DNA from: Aeromicrobium stalagmiti
Lineage (GTDB): Bacteria; Actinomycetota; Actinomycetes; Propionibacteriales; Nocardioidaceae
Length of the DNA stretch: 64,000 nucleotides
Assembly (NCBI RefSeq): GCF_013283745.1
Contig: NZ_JABSTZ010000004.1
Coordinates: 186,001-250,000, forward strand
Direction: 5' to 3'
This document shows positions 6,863 through 14,949 of the stretch, piece after piece. Position 1 is the stretch's first letter. Each line of letters opens with the position of its first letter. A program made the position numbers and the translations under genes. The notes below the pieces were generated by a model, which saw nothing but the letters and a program-made list of their open reading frames with translations, made no database searches and had not been told where the DNA came from.

Positions 6863-9712
6863 GTGAGCACGCCTGAAGACACGAACACCTCCCACCGCTA
6901 CACCAGTGCGCTGGCCGGTGACATCGAGCGCCGCTGGCAGGACCGGTGGGACGCCGAGGGGACGTTCGAGGCGCCCAACCCCACGGGCGATCTCGCCGGC
7001 GACGTGTCGGGTGACAAGTACTTCATCATGGACATGTTCCCGTACCCCTCGGGTGCGGGCCTGCACGTCGGCCACCCGCTGGGCTACATCGCCACCGACG
7101 TCGTCGGGCGCTACCGCCGGATGCGCGGCGACAACGTGCTGCACGCCCTCGGCTACGACGCGTTCGGCCTGCCGGCCGAGATCCACGCGGTGCAGACGGG
7201 CGAGCACCCGCGCACCAACACGGTCGCCAACATCGCCAACATGCGGCGCCAGCTGCGTCGCCTGGGGCTGGCGCACGACCCGCGCCGCAGCTTCGCCACG
7301 ATCGACCCGGACTTCGTGAAGTGGACGCAGTGGATCTTCATCCAGATCTTCGAGTCCTGGTACGACGAGGAGAAGGGCCGGGCCCGTCCGATCAGCGAGC
7401 TGCGGGCCGAGTACGAGGCAGGCCTGCGCACGGCTCCCGACGGCGCGGTGTGGGCCGACCTCGCTCCGCTCGAGCGCCGCATGCTCATCGACTCGGTCCG
7501 CCTGGCGTACGTCGACGAGTCCCCGGTCAACTGGTGCCCGGGCCTGGGCACCGTGCTGGCCAACGAGGAGGTCACGGCGGAGGGGCGCAGCGAGCGCGGC
7601 AACTTCCCGGTGTTCACCCGCAACCTGCGCCAGTGGAAGATGCGCATCACGGCCTACTCCGACCGGCTGATCGACGACCTCGAGCGCGTCGACTGGCCCG
7701 AGTCGGTCAAGAACATGCAGCGCAACTGGATCGGTCGCTCGCACGGCGCCCGGGTGACGTTCCGGGTCGAGTCGGCGCAGACGTCGTTCGACGTCTTCAC
7801 GACGCGTCCTGACACGCTGTTCGGCGCGACCTACGCCGTGCTGGCACCCGAGCACGAGCTCGTCGACACGCTGACCGCCGAGGCCTGGCCCGAGGGCACC
7901 CCGCGCGCCTGGACGACGGGTCTCGAGACGCCTGCCGAGGCCGTCGCGGCCTATCGCGCGGTGGCAGCGGCCAAGACCGACGTCGAGCGTCAGGCTGGAT
8001 CATCTGAGGGGGGCAAGGACAAGACCGGCGTCTTCACCGGCTCCTACGCGGTCAACCCCGTCAACGGCGAGGAGATCCCGGTCTTCATCGCCGACTACGT
8101 CCTGACCGGCTACGGCACCGGGGCGATCATGGCCGTCCCCGGCGGCGACCAGCGCGACTGGGAGTTCGCCGAGGCCTATGGTCTGCCGATCATCCACACC
8201 GTCGAGCCGCCCGAGGGCGTCGAGGGCGCCTACCCGGGCGAGGGCCCCGCGGTGAACTCCGCCCACGTGACCGACGACGGCTCCGGCCTCGACATCAACG
8301 GGCTGGGCGTCGACGACGCCAAGACCGCGGTCATCACCTGGCTGCAGCAGCACGGCGCCGGCGAGGGCACCACGACCTACCGGCTGCGCGACTGGTTGTT
8401 CAGCCGGCAGCGCTACTGGGGCGAGCCGTTCCCGATCGTCTACGACGAGTCCGACCAGCCGATCGCGGTGCCGGAGTCGATGCTGCCGGTCGACCTGCCC
8501 GACGTGCCCGACTACTCGCCGCGCACCTACGAGCCCGAGGACGCCGAGAGCACCCCGGAGCCGCCGCTGGCGCGCGCCGACGACTGGGTCCACGTGACGC
8601 TCGACCTCGGCGACGGGCCGCGGTCGTACCGTCGTGAGACCAACACGATGCCCAACTGGGCCGGCTCGTCGTGGTACGAGCTGCGCTACACCGACCCGCA
8701 CAACGCCGAGCAGATGGCCGGCCCCGAGAACGAGCGCTACTGGCTCGGCCCCCGCAACCCCGGCGAGACCGGCGGCGTCGACCTCTACGTCGGCGGTGTC
8801 GAGCACGCGGTGCTGCACCTGCTCTACGCCCGCTTCTGGCACAAGGTGCTGTTCGACCTGGGGCACGTCTCTGGCGAGGAGCCGTTCCACCGGTTGTTCA
8901 ACCAGGGCTACATCCAGGCCTACGCCTACACCGACGAGCGTGGCACCTACGTCCCGGCCGACGAGGTCGAGGAGCGCGACGGGCAGTTCTTCCTCGGTAA
9001 CAAGGTCGTCAACCGTGAGTACGGCAAGATGGGCAAGAGCCTCAAGAACGTCGTCACGCCCGACGAGATGTACGACGCCTACGGGGCCGACACGTTCCGG
9101 GTCTACGAGATGTCGATGGGTCCGCTCGACGTGTCCCGTCCCTGGGAGACCAGGGCCGTTGTGGGGTCGCAGCGGTTCCTGCAGCGCGTGTGGCGCCTGC
9201 TGGTCGACGAGGACTCCGGAGAGCTGCAGGTCGACGACGCCGAGCTCGACGCCGCGACCCTGCACGTCCTGCACACGACGATCGACGGCGTGCGCGGCGA
9301 CATGGAGCACATGCGCTTCAACACCGCCGTCGCCAAGCTCATCGAGCTGACCAACCACCTCACCAAGGTCGGCGTCAGCAGCCGTGCGGCCGTCGAGCCG
9401 CTCGTCCTGATGCTGGCGCCGCTGGCGCCCCACCTCGGCGAGGAGCTGTGGTCGCGCCTGGGTCACGAGGAGTCGTTGATCCGGACGGCCTTCCCCGTGG
9501 CCGACCCGGCCCACCTGGCGGCCTCGTCGGTCACCTGCGTCATCCAGGTGCTGGGCAAGGTGCGCGGCAAGATCGAGGTCGACCCCTCGATCGGCGACGA
9601 CGAGCTGACGGCGCTGGCGCTGGCCGAGCCCAACGTGGTCAGGTCGATCGACGGGCGTGAGGTCCGCAAGGTCATCGTCAAGGCGCCCAAGCTGGTGTCG
9701 ATCGTCGTATGA
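6863..9712 (+). CDS. leuS: Leucyl-tRNA synthetase
   Basis: 949 residues from GTG 6863; ATG 6854 is an in-frame alternative three codons earlier. I prefer GTG because TAACAT is 7 nt upstream of it. It charges tRNA-Leu. The class-I HIGH motif is HVGH at 68-71 and the KMSKS motif is KMGKS at about 722-726. The CP1 editing domain is present, with [12 protein letters not shown] and [19 protein letters not shown]. The residue before the editing Asp is Gly where many LeuRS have His (GHDQRD). Length fits actinobacterial LeuRS. No T-box is possible if the mRNA is leaderless. Confidence 0.97.
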   Translation: MSTPEDTNTSHRYTSALAGDIERRWQDRWDAEGTFEAPNPTGDLAGDVSGDKYFIMDMFPYPSGAGLHVGHPLGYIATDVVGRYRRMRGDNVLHALGYDAFGLPAEIHAVQTGEHPRTNTVANIANMRRQLRRLGLAHDPRRSFATIDPDFVKWTQWIFIQIFESWYDEEKGRARPISELRAEYEAGLRTAPDGAVWADLAPLERRMLIDSVRLAYVDESPVNWCPGLGTVLANEEVTAEGRSERGNFPVFTRNLRQWKMRITAYSDRLIDDLERVDWPESVKNMQRNWIGRSHGARVTFRVESAQTSFDVFTTRPDTLFGATYAVLAPEHELVDTLTAEAWPEGTPRAWTTGLETPAEAVAAYRAVAAAKTDVERQAGSSEGGKDKTGVFTGSYAVNPVNGEEIPVFIADYVLTGYGTGAIMAVPGGDQRDWEFAEAYGLPIIHTVEPPEGVEGAYPGEGPAVNSAHVTDDGSGLDINGLGVDDAKTAVITWLQQHGAGEGTTTYRLRDWLFSRQRYWGEPFPIVYDESDQPIAVPESMLPVDLPDVPDYSPRTYEPEDAESTPEPPLARADDWVHVTLDLGDGPRSYRRETNTMPNWAGSSWYELRYTDPHNAEQMAGPENERYWLGPRNPGETGGVDLYVGGVEHAVLHLLYARFWHKVLFDLGHVSGEEPFHRLFNQGYIQAYAYTDERGTYVPADEVEERDGQFFLGNKVVNREYGKMGKSLKNVVTPDEMYDAYGADTFRVYEMSMGPLDVSRPWETRAVVGSQRFLQRVWRLLVDEDSGELQVDDAELDAATLHVLHTTIDGVRGDMEHMRFNTAVAKLIELTNHLTKVGVSSRAAVEPLVLMLAPLAPHLGEELWSRLGHEESLIRTAFPVADPAHLAASSVTCVIQVLGKVRGKIEVDPSIGDDELTALALAEPNVVRSIDGREVRKVIVKAPKLVSIVV

Positions 9713-9743
9713 GCGCCCCGCTGTGACGTGTGACACGCACCGA

Positions 9744-9749
9744 TAGGCT
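9744..9749 (+). promoter_or_regulatory. -10 box of degV, leaderless layout
   Basis: TAGGCT 6 nt before the ATG at 9756, with TGTGAC (9722-9727) as a possible -35 at 16-bp spacing. Confidence 0.45.
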
Positions 9750-9755
9750 GGTCGC

Positions 9756-10595
9756 ATGATCGGCATCGTCACGGACTCGACGTCCTCGCTGTCGCCGGCC
9801 GATGCCGAGCGCGAGCACATCACGGTCGTGCCGCTGCAGGTCATCATCGGCGCCGAGGTCTTCACCGAGGGTCAGGACGTCACGTCCGACATGATCGCCT
9901 CGGCGCTGGCGTCGTTCGTCCCGGTCAGCACCTCGCGCCCCACCCCCGACGACTTCCTGGCGGTCTACGAGCGCCTCGCGGCCGACGGGGCCGATGCCAT
10001 CGTCTCGGTGCACCTGAGCAGCCGGATGTCGGGCACGCTCGACTCGGCACAGCTGGCGGCCAAGCAGGCCTCGGTGCCGGTCACGGTCGTCGACTCGACG
10101 CAGGTCGGCATCGCGACGGGGTTCGCGGCCGGACGAGCCGCGCAGGCGCGAGACGCGGGGGAGGACGCCGTCGGGGTCGCCGACGCCGCACGTCGGGCGG
10201 GCGAGTCGTCCACGACGCTGCTCTACGTCGACACGCTGGAGTACCTCAAGCGCGGCGGCCGCGTCGGCTCGGCGGCGGCCCTGATCGGCTCGGCCCTCGC
10301 GGTCAAGCCGATCCTCACGATCGCCGACGGCCTCGTCTCGCCGCTCGAGCGCGTCCGCACCCAGGCCAAGGCCCTGGCGCGGCTCGAGGCCCTCGCCGTC
10401 GAGGCCGCACAGGCCTGCGACGACGGCTTCGACATCGGCGTGCAGCACCTGGCCAGCGTCACGACCGCCACGGCCGTCGCAGGACGGCTGGCCACCGCCC
10501 TGGGACGCGACTCCATCCCGGTCGACGAGGTGGGCGCCGCGATCGGTGCTCACGTCGGCCCGGGCATGGTCGGCGTGACGATCACGCCTCGCTGA
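9756..10595 (+). CDS. DegV family fatty-acid-binding protein
   Basis: 279 residues. It opens with IVTDSTSSL and has PVSTSRPTPDDFL, HLSSRMSGTLDSAQ, VDTLEYLKRGGRVG and IGAHVGPGMVGV, the DegV motif series. Family members (FakB type) bind a fatty acid and present it to a kinase for membrane lipid synthesis. No fakA-like gene is in the window. Sits alone between leuS and comEA with its own TAGGCT box. Confidence 0.93.
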   Translation: MIGIVTDSTSSLSPADAEREHITVVPLQVIIGAEVFTEGQDVTSDMIASALASFVPVSTSRPTPDDFLAVYERLAADGADAIVSVHLSSRMSGTLDSAQLAAKQASVPVTVVDSTQVGIATGFAAGRAAQARDAGEDAVGVADAARRAGESSTTLLYVDTLEYLKRGGRVGSAAALIGSALAVKPILTIADGLVSPLERVRTQAKALARLEALAVEAAQACDDGFDIGVQHLASVTTATAVAGRLATALGRDSIPVDEVGAAIGAHVGPGMVGVTITPR

Positions 10596-10712
10596 CCGGC
10601 TCGTCACCGGGCTGATGCCGGCCCGGCGGGACGGTTGTCCACCGTCCCCCGACGTGTCGGCTTCGTCCACAGGTGCTCGTCCCGGCCCCTGACGACGTGC
10701 CGTCGCCGTGCC

Positions 10713-10718
10713 TACGGT
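10713..10718 (+). promoter_or_regulatory. -10 box of comEA, leaderless layout
   Basis: TACGGT 6 nt before the GTG at 10725. The same hexamer at nearly the same distance precedes sbcD and two genes at the right end of the window. Confidence 0.45.
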
Positions 10719-10724
10719 CGAGAC

Positions 10725-11498
10725 GTGAAGGCGACACATCGGGACGAGCCCGACGAGACCAGGGCCGAGATCGCGCGACGCCGGCTCGCGCAGCTGGCCG
10801 CATCGTTCGACGCCGAGCTCCCGCCCGCCGACGTCGAGCACGAGCGGTCGCGGCCGCGGGTCGAGGTCCGTCACATCCGCGCGGTCGCCACCGTGGGCGT
10901 CGCTGCATCGGTGCTGCTGGTGTGGTGGCTGCTCTCGGGACGACCTGAGAGCAGCGACCCGGTGGCCCCGTTGGCCTTCGCCTCGACCGACGCTCCGGCG
11001 GGTGCGCAGGGCTCTCCGGCAGCGGGCAGCTCCGCCGCGCCCTCGGGAGACCTCGTCATCGACGTCGTCGGCAAGGTGCGGCGCCCCGGCATCGTGACGG
11101 TGCCGCGCGGCTCGCGCGTCTACGAGGCCATCGCAGCGGCAGGCGGCGTCAAGGGGCGGGTCGACACGACGTCGCTCAACCTGGCGCGCGAGCTGACCGA
11201 CGGCGAGCAGATCCTGGTGGGCCTCGAGCCGGTCGACGCGAGCGGAGCTGCCGCCGGCGGAGCGCAAACTGCCCCGTCGTCGGGCTCGGCGACCGGGACG
11301 ACAGGTGCCAAGGTCAACCTCAACACCGCGACCCTCGAGCAGCTCGACACGCTGCCCGGGGTCGGGCCGGTGACGGCGCAGGCCATCCTCGCGTGGCGCG
11401 ACGACAACGGACGGTTCACGTCGGTCGACGACCTGCTCGACGTCAAGGGCATCGGTGACGCGACGCTCGCCGAGCTGCGTGACCTCGTCGTCGTGTGA
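10725..11498 (+). CDS. comEA: ComEA DNA-uptake receptor
   Basis: 257 residues. A cytoplasmic N-tail is followed by one membrane helix (about 48-67), a low-complexity Ala/Ser linker, an SLBB-type domain (VIDVVGKVRRPGIVTVPRGS) and a C-terminal helix-hairpin-helix pair: KVNLNTATLEQLDTLPGVG and FTSVDDLLDVKGIG. It binds double-stranded DNA outside the membrane and hands it to ComEC. GTG 10725 chosen because a TACGGT box is 6 nt upstream. The stop overlaps the comEC start (GTGA), so the genes are coupled. Confidence 0.93.
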   Translation: MKATHRDEPDETRAEIARRRLAQLAASFDAELPPADVEHERSRPRVEVRHIRAVATVGVAASVLLVWWLLSGRPESSDPVAPLAFASTDAPAGAQGSPAAGSSAAPSGDLVIDVVGKVRRPGIVTVPRGSRVYEAIAAAGGVKGRVDTTSLNLARELTDGEQILVGLEPVDASGAAAGGAQTAPSSGSATGTTGAKVNLNTATLEQLDTLPGVGPVTAQAILAWRDDNGRFTSVDDLLDVKGIGDATLAELRDLVVV

Positions 11499-13741
11499 AC
11501 CACGACCTGCGGATGCTCCCGGCGGCGGTCGTCGCCTGGGGTGCTGCGGCCTGGCTCGTCACGGCCGGGTCGACGGCTGCACTCGTCACGACGGTCGTCG
11601 CGGTGGTGCTCGCGGCAGCCCTGGCCGGGGCGAGGGTGGCGCGCTTCGTCGTGCTCGCAGCGGTGTGCCTCGCCGCGGTGGCCGCCTCGTGCTCGTGGCG
11701 GCTGACCGCGGTCGAGCACTCGCCGCTCACCGAGCTGGCGGGCCAGCACCGGCTCGCCACGCTGGACGTCGAGGTCGTCCGCGACGCCCGCGTCTTCGTG
11801 CACCACGGTGAGCCCTCGGTCGTGGTCGAGGTCAGGGTGCGGCGGGTCGTCACCCGCGACGTCGACGTCCGCCTGCGCGACCGCGCGACCGCATTCGTCG
11901 ACGGGCGGGGCGACGACCTCGTGGTGGGACGGCGGCTCGTGCTGGTGGGCCGGTTGTCGCCGGCAGACGCCTCGCAGCAGGCCGCGGTCATCGACGTGCT
12001 CCGCCGCGGCGAGGCCGATCGGGCGGCGTGGTGGTGGGAGGGCTCGGAGCACGTCCGTGCAGGGGTACGGCGATCGGTGTCCCACCTGGCCGACGAGCCG
12101 CGGGCCCTCGTGCCGGCGCTCGTCGACGGCGACGACAGCCGGGTCAGCGACGAGATCGCGGAGGACTTCCGTCGCAGCGGCCTCACGCACCTCATGGCGG
12201 TGTCGGGCACCAACCTGACGATCGTCCTGGCCGTCGTCATGGTGATCGCCCGGTCGATGGGGCTGCGACGGCGAGGGCTGTGGATCGCCGGGGCGCTGTC
12301 GATCGTCGCGTTCGTCCTGCTGGCGCGGCCCGACCCCAGCGTCGTCAGGGCGGCCGCGATGGGCGCGGTCGGTGTCGCTGCCCTCGGCTTCGGGTCGCGC
12401 GGGGGAGTCCGTGCCCTCTGCTGGGCCGTGGTCGTTCTGCTGTTCGTCGATCCGTGGCTCGCCCGGACTCCCGGCTTCGTCCTGTCTGCGGTCGCGACCG
12501 GTGGCATCCTGCTGCTCGCGCCGGTGATCGCGCGGCGGCTCGAGCGGTGGATGCCGCGGTGGTGCGCGCTCGCGGTGGCGGTGCCCCTGGCCGCGCAGCT
12601 CGCGTGCACGCCGGCGATCGCGGCGCTGTCGGGGGAGGTGTCGCTCGTCGCGGTCTTCGCCAACCTGCTGGCGGGACCAGCCGTGGCTCCGGCGACGGTG
12701 GCGGGCCTGGCGGGAGGACTGCTGGCGGTCGTCTGGACCCCGCTCGGTCAGGTCTGTGGCACGGTGGCCGGGGCGTGCGCGAGCTGGATCCTCACGGTCG
12801 GCCATCGCGCGGCCGGCCTCGACGCGGCGTCGCTGGAGTGGCACGCCCCGTGGCAGGTGCTGCTCGTCGTGGTGCCGCTCGTGACGTGGGCCGTCGTGCG
12901 GCTGTCGTCACGGCCGGCCGTCTTCGTCGGGCTCGCCCTGGGGCTGGTCATCGGCATCTGGCGACCGCCGCAGACGGGCTGGCCGCCACCGGGGTGGGTC
13001 ATGGTCGCGTGCGACGTCGGCCAGGGCGACGCCACCGTCCTCGACGCGGGCGACGGGTCGGCCGTGGTCGTCGACGCCGGGCCCGACGCCTCGCTCGTCG
13101 AGCGGTGCCTCGATCGCCTGGGCGTCCGGCGGGTCCGGCTGATGGTCTTCACCCACGCGCACGCCGACCACGTCGACGGCTGGCCGGGCGTGCGGGCCGG
13201 TCGGACCGTCGACCAGGTCGCGGTCGGGACGTCCGGCGGGCCGGCAGCAGGACGGGTGCCGGTGCACGTCGTCGTGCCGGGGGAGTCCTTCGTGTCCGGC
13301 TCCGTCACCGCCCGCGTGCTCTGGCCGCCCGACGACGGACCACCGGGCGGTGGCAGGACGAGCCGAGGTGAGGCGGACGGATCGGCGGTCAACGACACGA
13401 GCGTCGTGCTGGTGGCGACCGTGCGCGGCGTCAGGATCATGCTGACGGGCGACGTCGAGCCCGACGCGCAGGCGCGGCTCCTGCGGGGTGGCGACGACCT
13501 CGCGGCCGACGTGCTGAAGATGCCGCACCACGGCAGCGGCCGGCAGTCAGCCGCCTTCTTCGAGGCGGTCGGGGCGCGGGTCGCGACCATCAGCGCCGGG
13601 GCGGACAACGACTACGGGCACCCGGCTGCCGCCGCGCTCGCCCTGCTCAGGGGGCTGGGGGTGGCGTGGTGGCGCACCGACGTCGACGGCGACATCGCCG
13701 TGGTGGTCCGCGACGGACGCCTGGTCGTCGTGACACGCTGA
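11495..13741 (+). CDS. comEC: ComEC/Rec2 DNA-uptake channel with metallo-hydrolase domain
   Basis: 748 residues. An N-terminal membrane part with DUF4131-like soluble insert is followed by the competence domain (HLMAVSGTNLTIVLAV) and a C-terminal metallo-beta-lactamase-fold domain with DVGQGDATVLD, T-H-A-H-A-D-H at about 553-559 and KMPHHGS. It carries single-stranded DNA across the membrane; the hydrolase domain may degrade the other strand. All zinc-binding residues seen are intact, so the protein should be functional. Coupled to comEA by a 4-nt overlap. comEB-like and pilus genes are not in the window. Confidence 0.95.
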   Translation: MNHDLRMLPAAVVAWGAAAWLVTAGSTAALVTTVVAVVLAAALAGARVARFVVLAAVCLAAVAASCSWRLTAVEHSPLTELAGQHRLATLDVEVVRDARVFVHHGEPSVVVEVRVRRVVTRDVDVRLRDRATAFVDGRGDDLVVGRRLVLVGRLSPADASQQAAVIDVLRRGEADRAAWWWEGSEHVRAGVRRSVSHLADEPRALVPALVDGDDSRVSDEIAEDFRRSGLTHLMAVSGTNLTIVLAVVMVIARSMGLRRRGLWIAGALSIVAFVLLARPDPSVVRAAAMGAVGVAALGFGSRGGVRALCWAVVVLLFVDPWLARTPGFVLSAVATGGILLLAPVIARRLERWMPRWCALAVAVPLAAQLACTPAIAALSGEVSLVAVFANLLAGPAVAPATVAGLAGGLLAVVWTPLGQVCGTVAGACASWILTVGHRAAGLDAASLEWHAPWQVLLVVVPLVTWAVVRLSSRPAVFVGLALGLVIGIWRPPQTGWPPPGWVMVACDVGQGDATVLDAGDGSAVVVDAGPDASLVERCLDRLGVRRVRLMVFTHAHADHVDGWPGVRAGRTVDQVAVGTSGGPAAGRVPVHVVVPGESFVSGSVTARVLWPPDDGPPGGGRTSRGEADGSAVNDTSVVLVATVRGVRIMLTGDVEPDAQARLLRGGDDLAADVLKMPHHGSGRQSAAFFEAVGARVATISAGADNDYGHPAAAALALLRGLGVAWWRTDVDGDIAVVVRDGRLVVVTR

Positions 13742-13772
13742 GCAACCGCCCGGCCCTGTCGGTGCCGGGCAC

Positions 13773-13778
13773 TACGGT
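13773..13778 (+). promoter_or_regulatory. -10 box of sbcD, leaderless layout
   Basis: TACGGT 7 nt before the GTG at 13786, just after the comEC stop. Confidence 0.45.
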
Positions 13779-13785
13779 GGTCGAG

Positions 13786-14949
13786 GTGAAGATCCTCCAC
13801 ACCTCCGACTGGCACCTCGGCCGCACCCTGCACGGTGTCGACCTGCACGACCACCAGCGTGCGTTCGTCGACCACCTGGTCGAGCTCGTCGGCGAGCACG
13901 ACGTGGCTGCCGTGCTCGTCAGCGGCGATGTCTACGACCGCGCCATTCCAGCCGTCGAGACCGTCCGGGTGCTCGAGGACGCGCTCGCCCGGCTGAGCGC
14001 CCTGACCACGGTGATCATCACGCCCGGCAACCACGACTCAGCGGTCCGCCTGGGCTTCGGCGCGACGCTGATGCGCGACAGCGTGCGCATCCTCGCCGCC
14101 GTCGCCGATCTGCACCAGCCCGTCCTGCTCGACGACGGCAGCGTGCAGGTCGCGGTCTACGGCCTGCCCTACCTCGATCCCGAGACGGCACGGGCCGCGC
14201 TCACGACCGATCCGGACGTGCCGCCCGCCCGCAGCCACGAGGGTGTCATCGGCGCTGCCATGCGACGCATCCACGCCGACCTGGCGACCCGGTCCGGCGT
14301 CAGGTCCGTGGTCATGGCGCACGCCTTCGTCGTGGGGGGCGAGCCGTCCGACAGCGAGCGCGACCTCTCGGTCGGCGGGGTCCAGTCGGTGCCGTCCGCC
14401 GTCTTCGCCGGGGTCGACTACGTCGCCCTCGGCCACCTGCACGGCCCGCAGCAGGTGACGGTGCCGGGCGCGACGACGCTCGCGCGCTACTCGGGCTCCC
14501 CGCTGGCCTACTCGTTCTCCGAGCGCTCGCACCACAAGTCGACCGTCCTGCTCGACATCGGTGCCGACGGGCCACCGACCGTCTCCCTGCTCGACGCGCC
14601 GGTCCCACGCCGACTCACCGAGATCCGGGGCGACCTCGCGCACGTCCTGTCGTCGGCGACCGATGCCCACGTCGACGACTGGGTCAAGATCGTCGTCACC
14701 GACGCTGCCTACCCGGCCGACATGCCCGCGCGGGTCCGCGCCCGCTTCGGCCACCTGCTGCACCTGACCCACGAGCCGGTCGGCGGCGGCGTCACCCGTC
14801 GCGCGCCGGTGGTCGACGACTCCCGCACGCCGCCCGAGGTCACGGCCGACTTCCTGGAGTTCGTCACGGCGCAGGCGCCCACCGACGACGAGCTCACGGT
14901 GGTCGATCGGGCCTACGACGTCGTGCGTGCCAAGGAGCACAGCGCCTGA
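13786..14949 (+). CDS. sbcD: Exonuclease SbcD (Mre11-type nuclease subunit)
   Basis: 387 residues. Metallophosphoesterase motifs in order: D8-W-H10-LGR, SGDVYDRA (about 45-52), G81-N-H-D84 and the MAHAFV / GHLHGPQQV histidines. With SbcC it forms the nuclease that opens hairpins and trims blocked DNA ends. GTG start 7 nt after a TACGGT box. The stop overlaps the sbcC start by 1 nt (TGATG). Confidence 0.96.
   Translation: MKILHTSDWHLGRTLHGVDLHDHQRAFVDHLVELVGEHDVAAVLVSGDVYDRAIPAVETVRVLEDALARLSALTTVIITPGNHDSAVRLGFGATLMRDSVRILAAVADLHQPVLLDDGSVQVAVYGLPYLDPETARAALTTDPDVPPARSHEGVIGAAMRRIHADLATRSGVRSVVMAHAFVVGGEPSDSERDLSVGGVQSVPSAVFAGVDYVALGHLHGPQQVTVPGATTLARYSGSPLAYSFSERSHHKSTVLLDIGADGPPTVSLLDAPVPRRLTEIRGDLAHVLSSATDAHVDDWVKIVVTDAAYPADMPARVRARFGHLLHLTHEPVGGGVTRRAPVVDDSRTPPEVTADFLEFVTAQAPTDDELTVVDRAYDVVRAKEHSA

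Noticed and set aside
6835-6863. T-box before leuS
   Set aside because: The gap is 38 nt with a -10 box 7 nt from the start; no room for a T-box.
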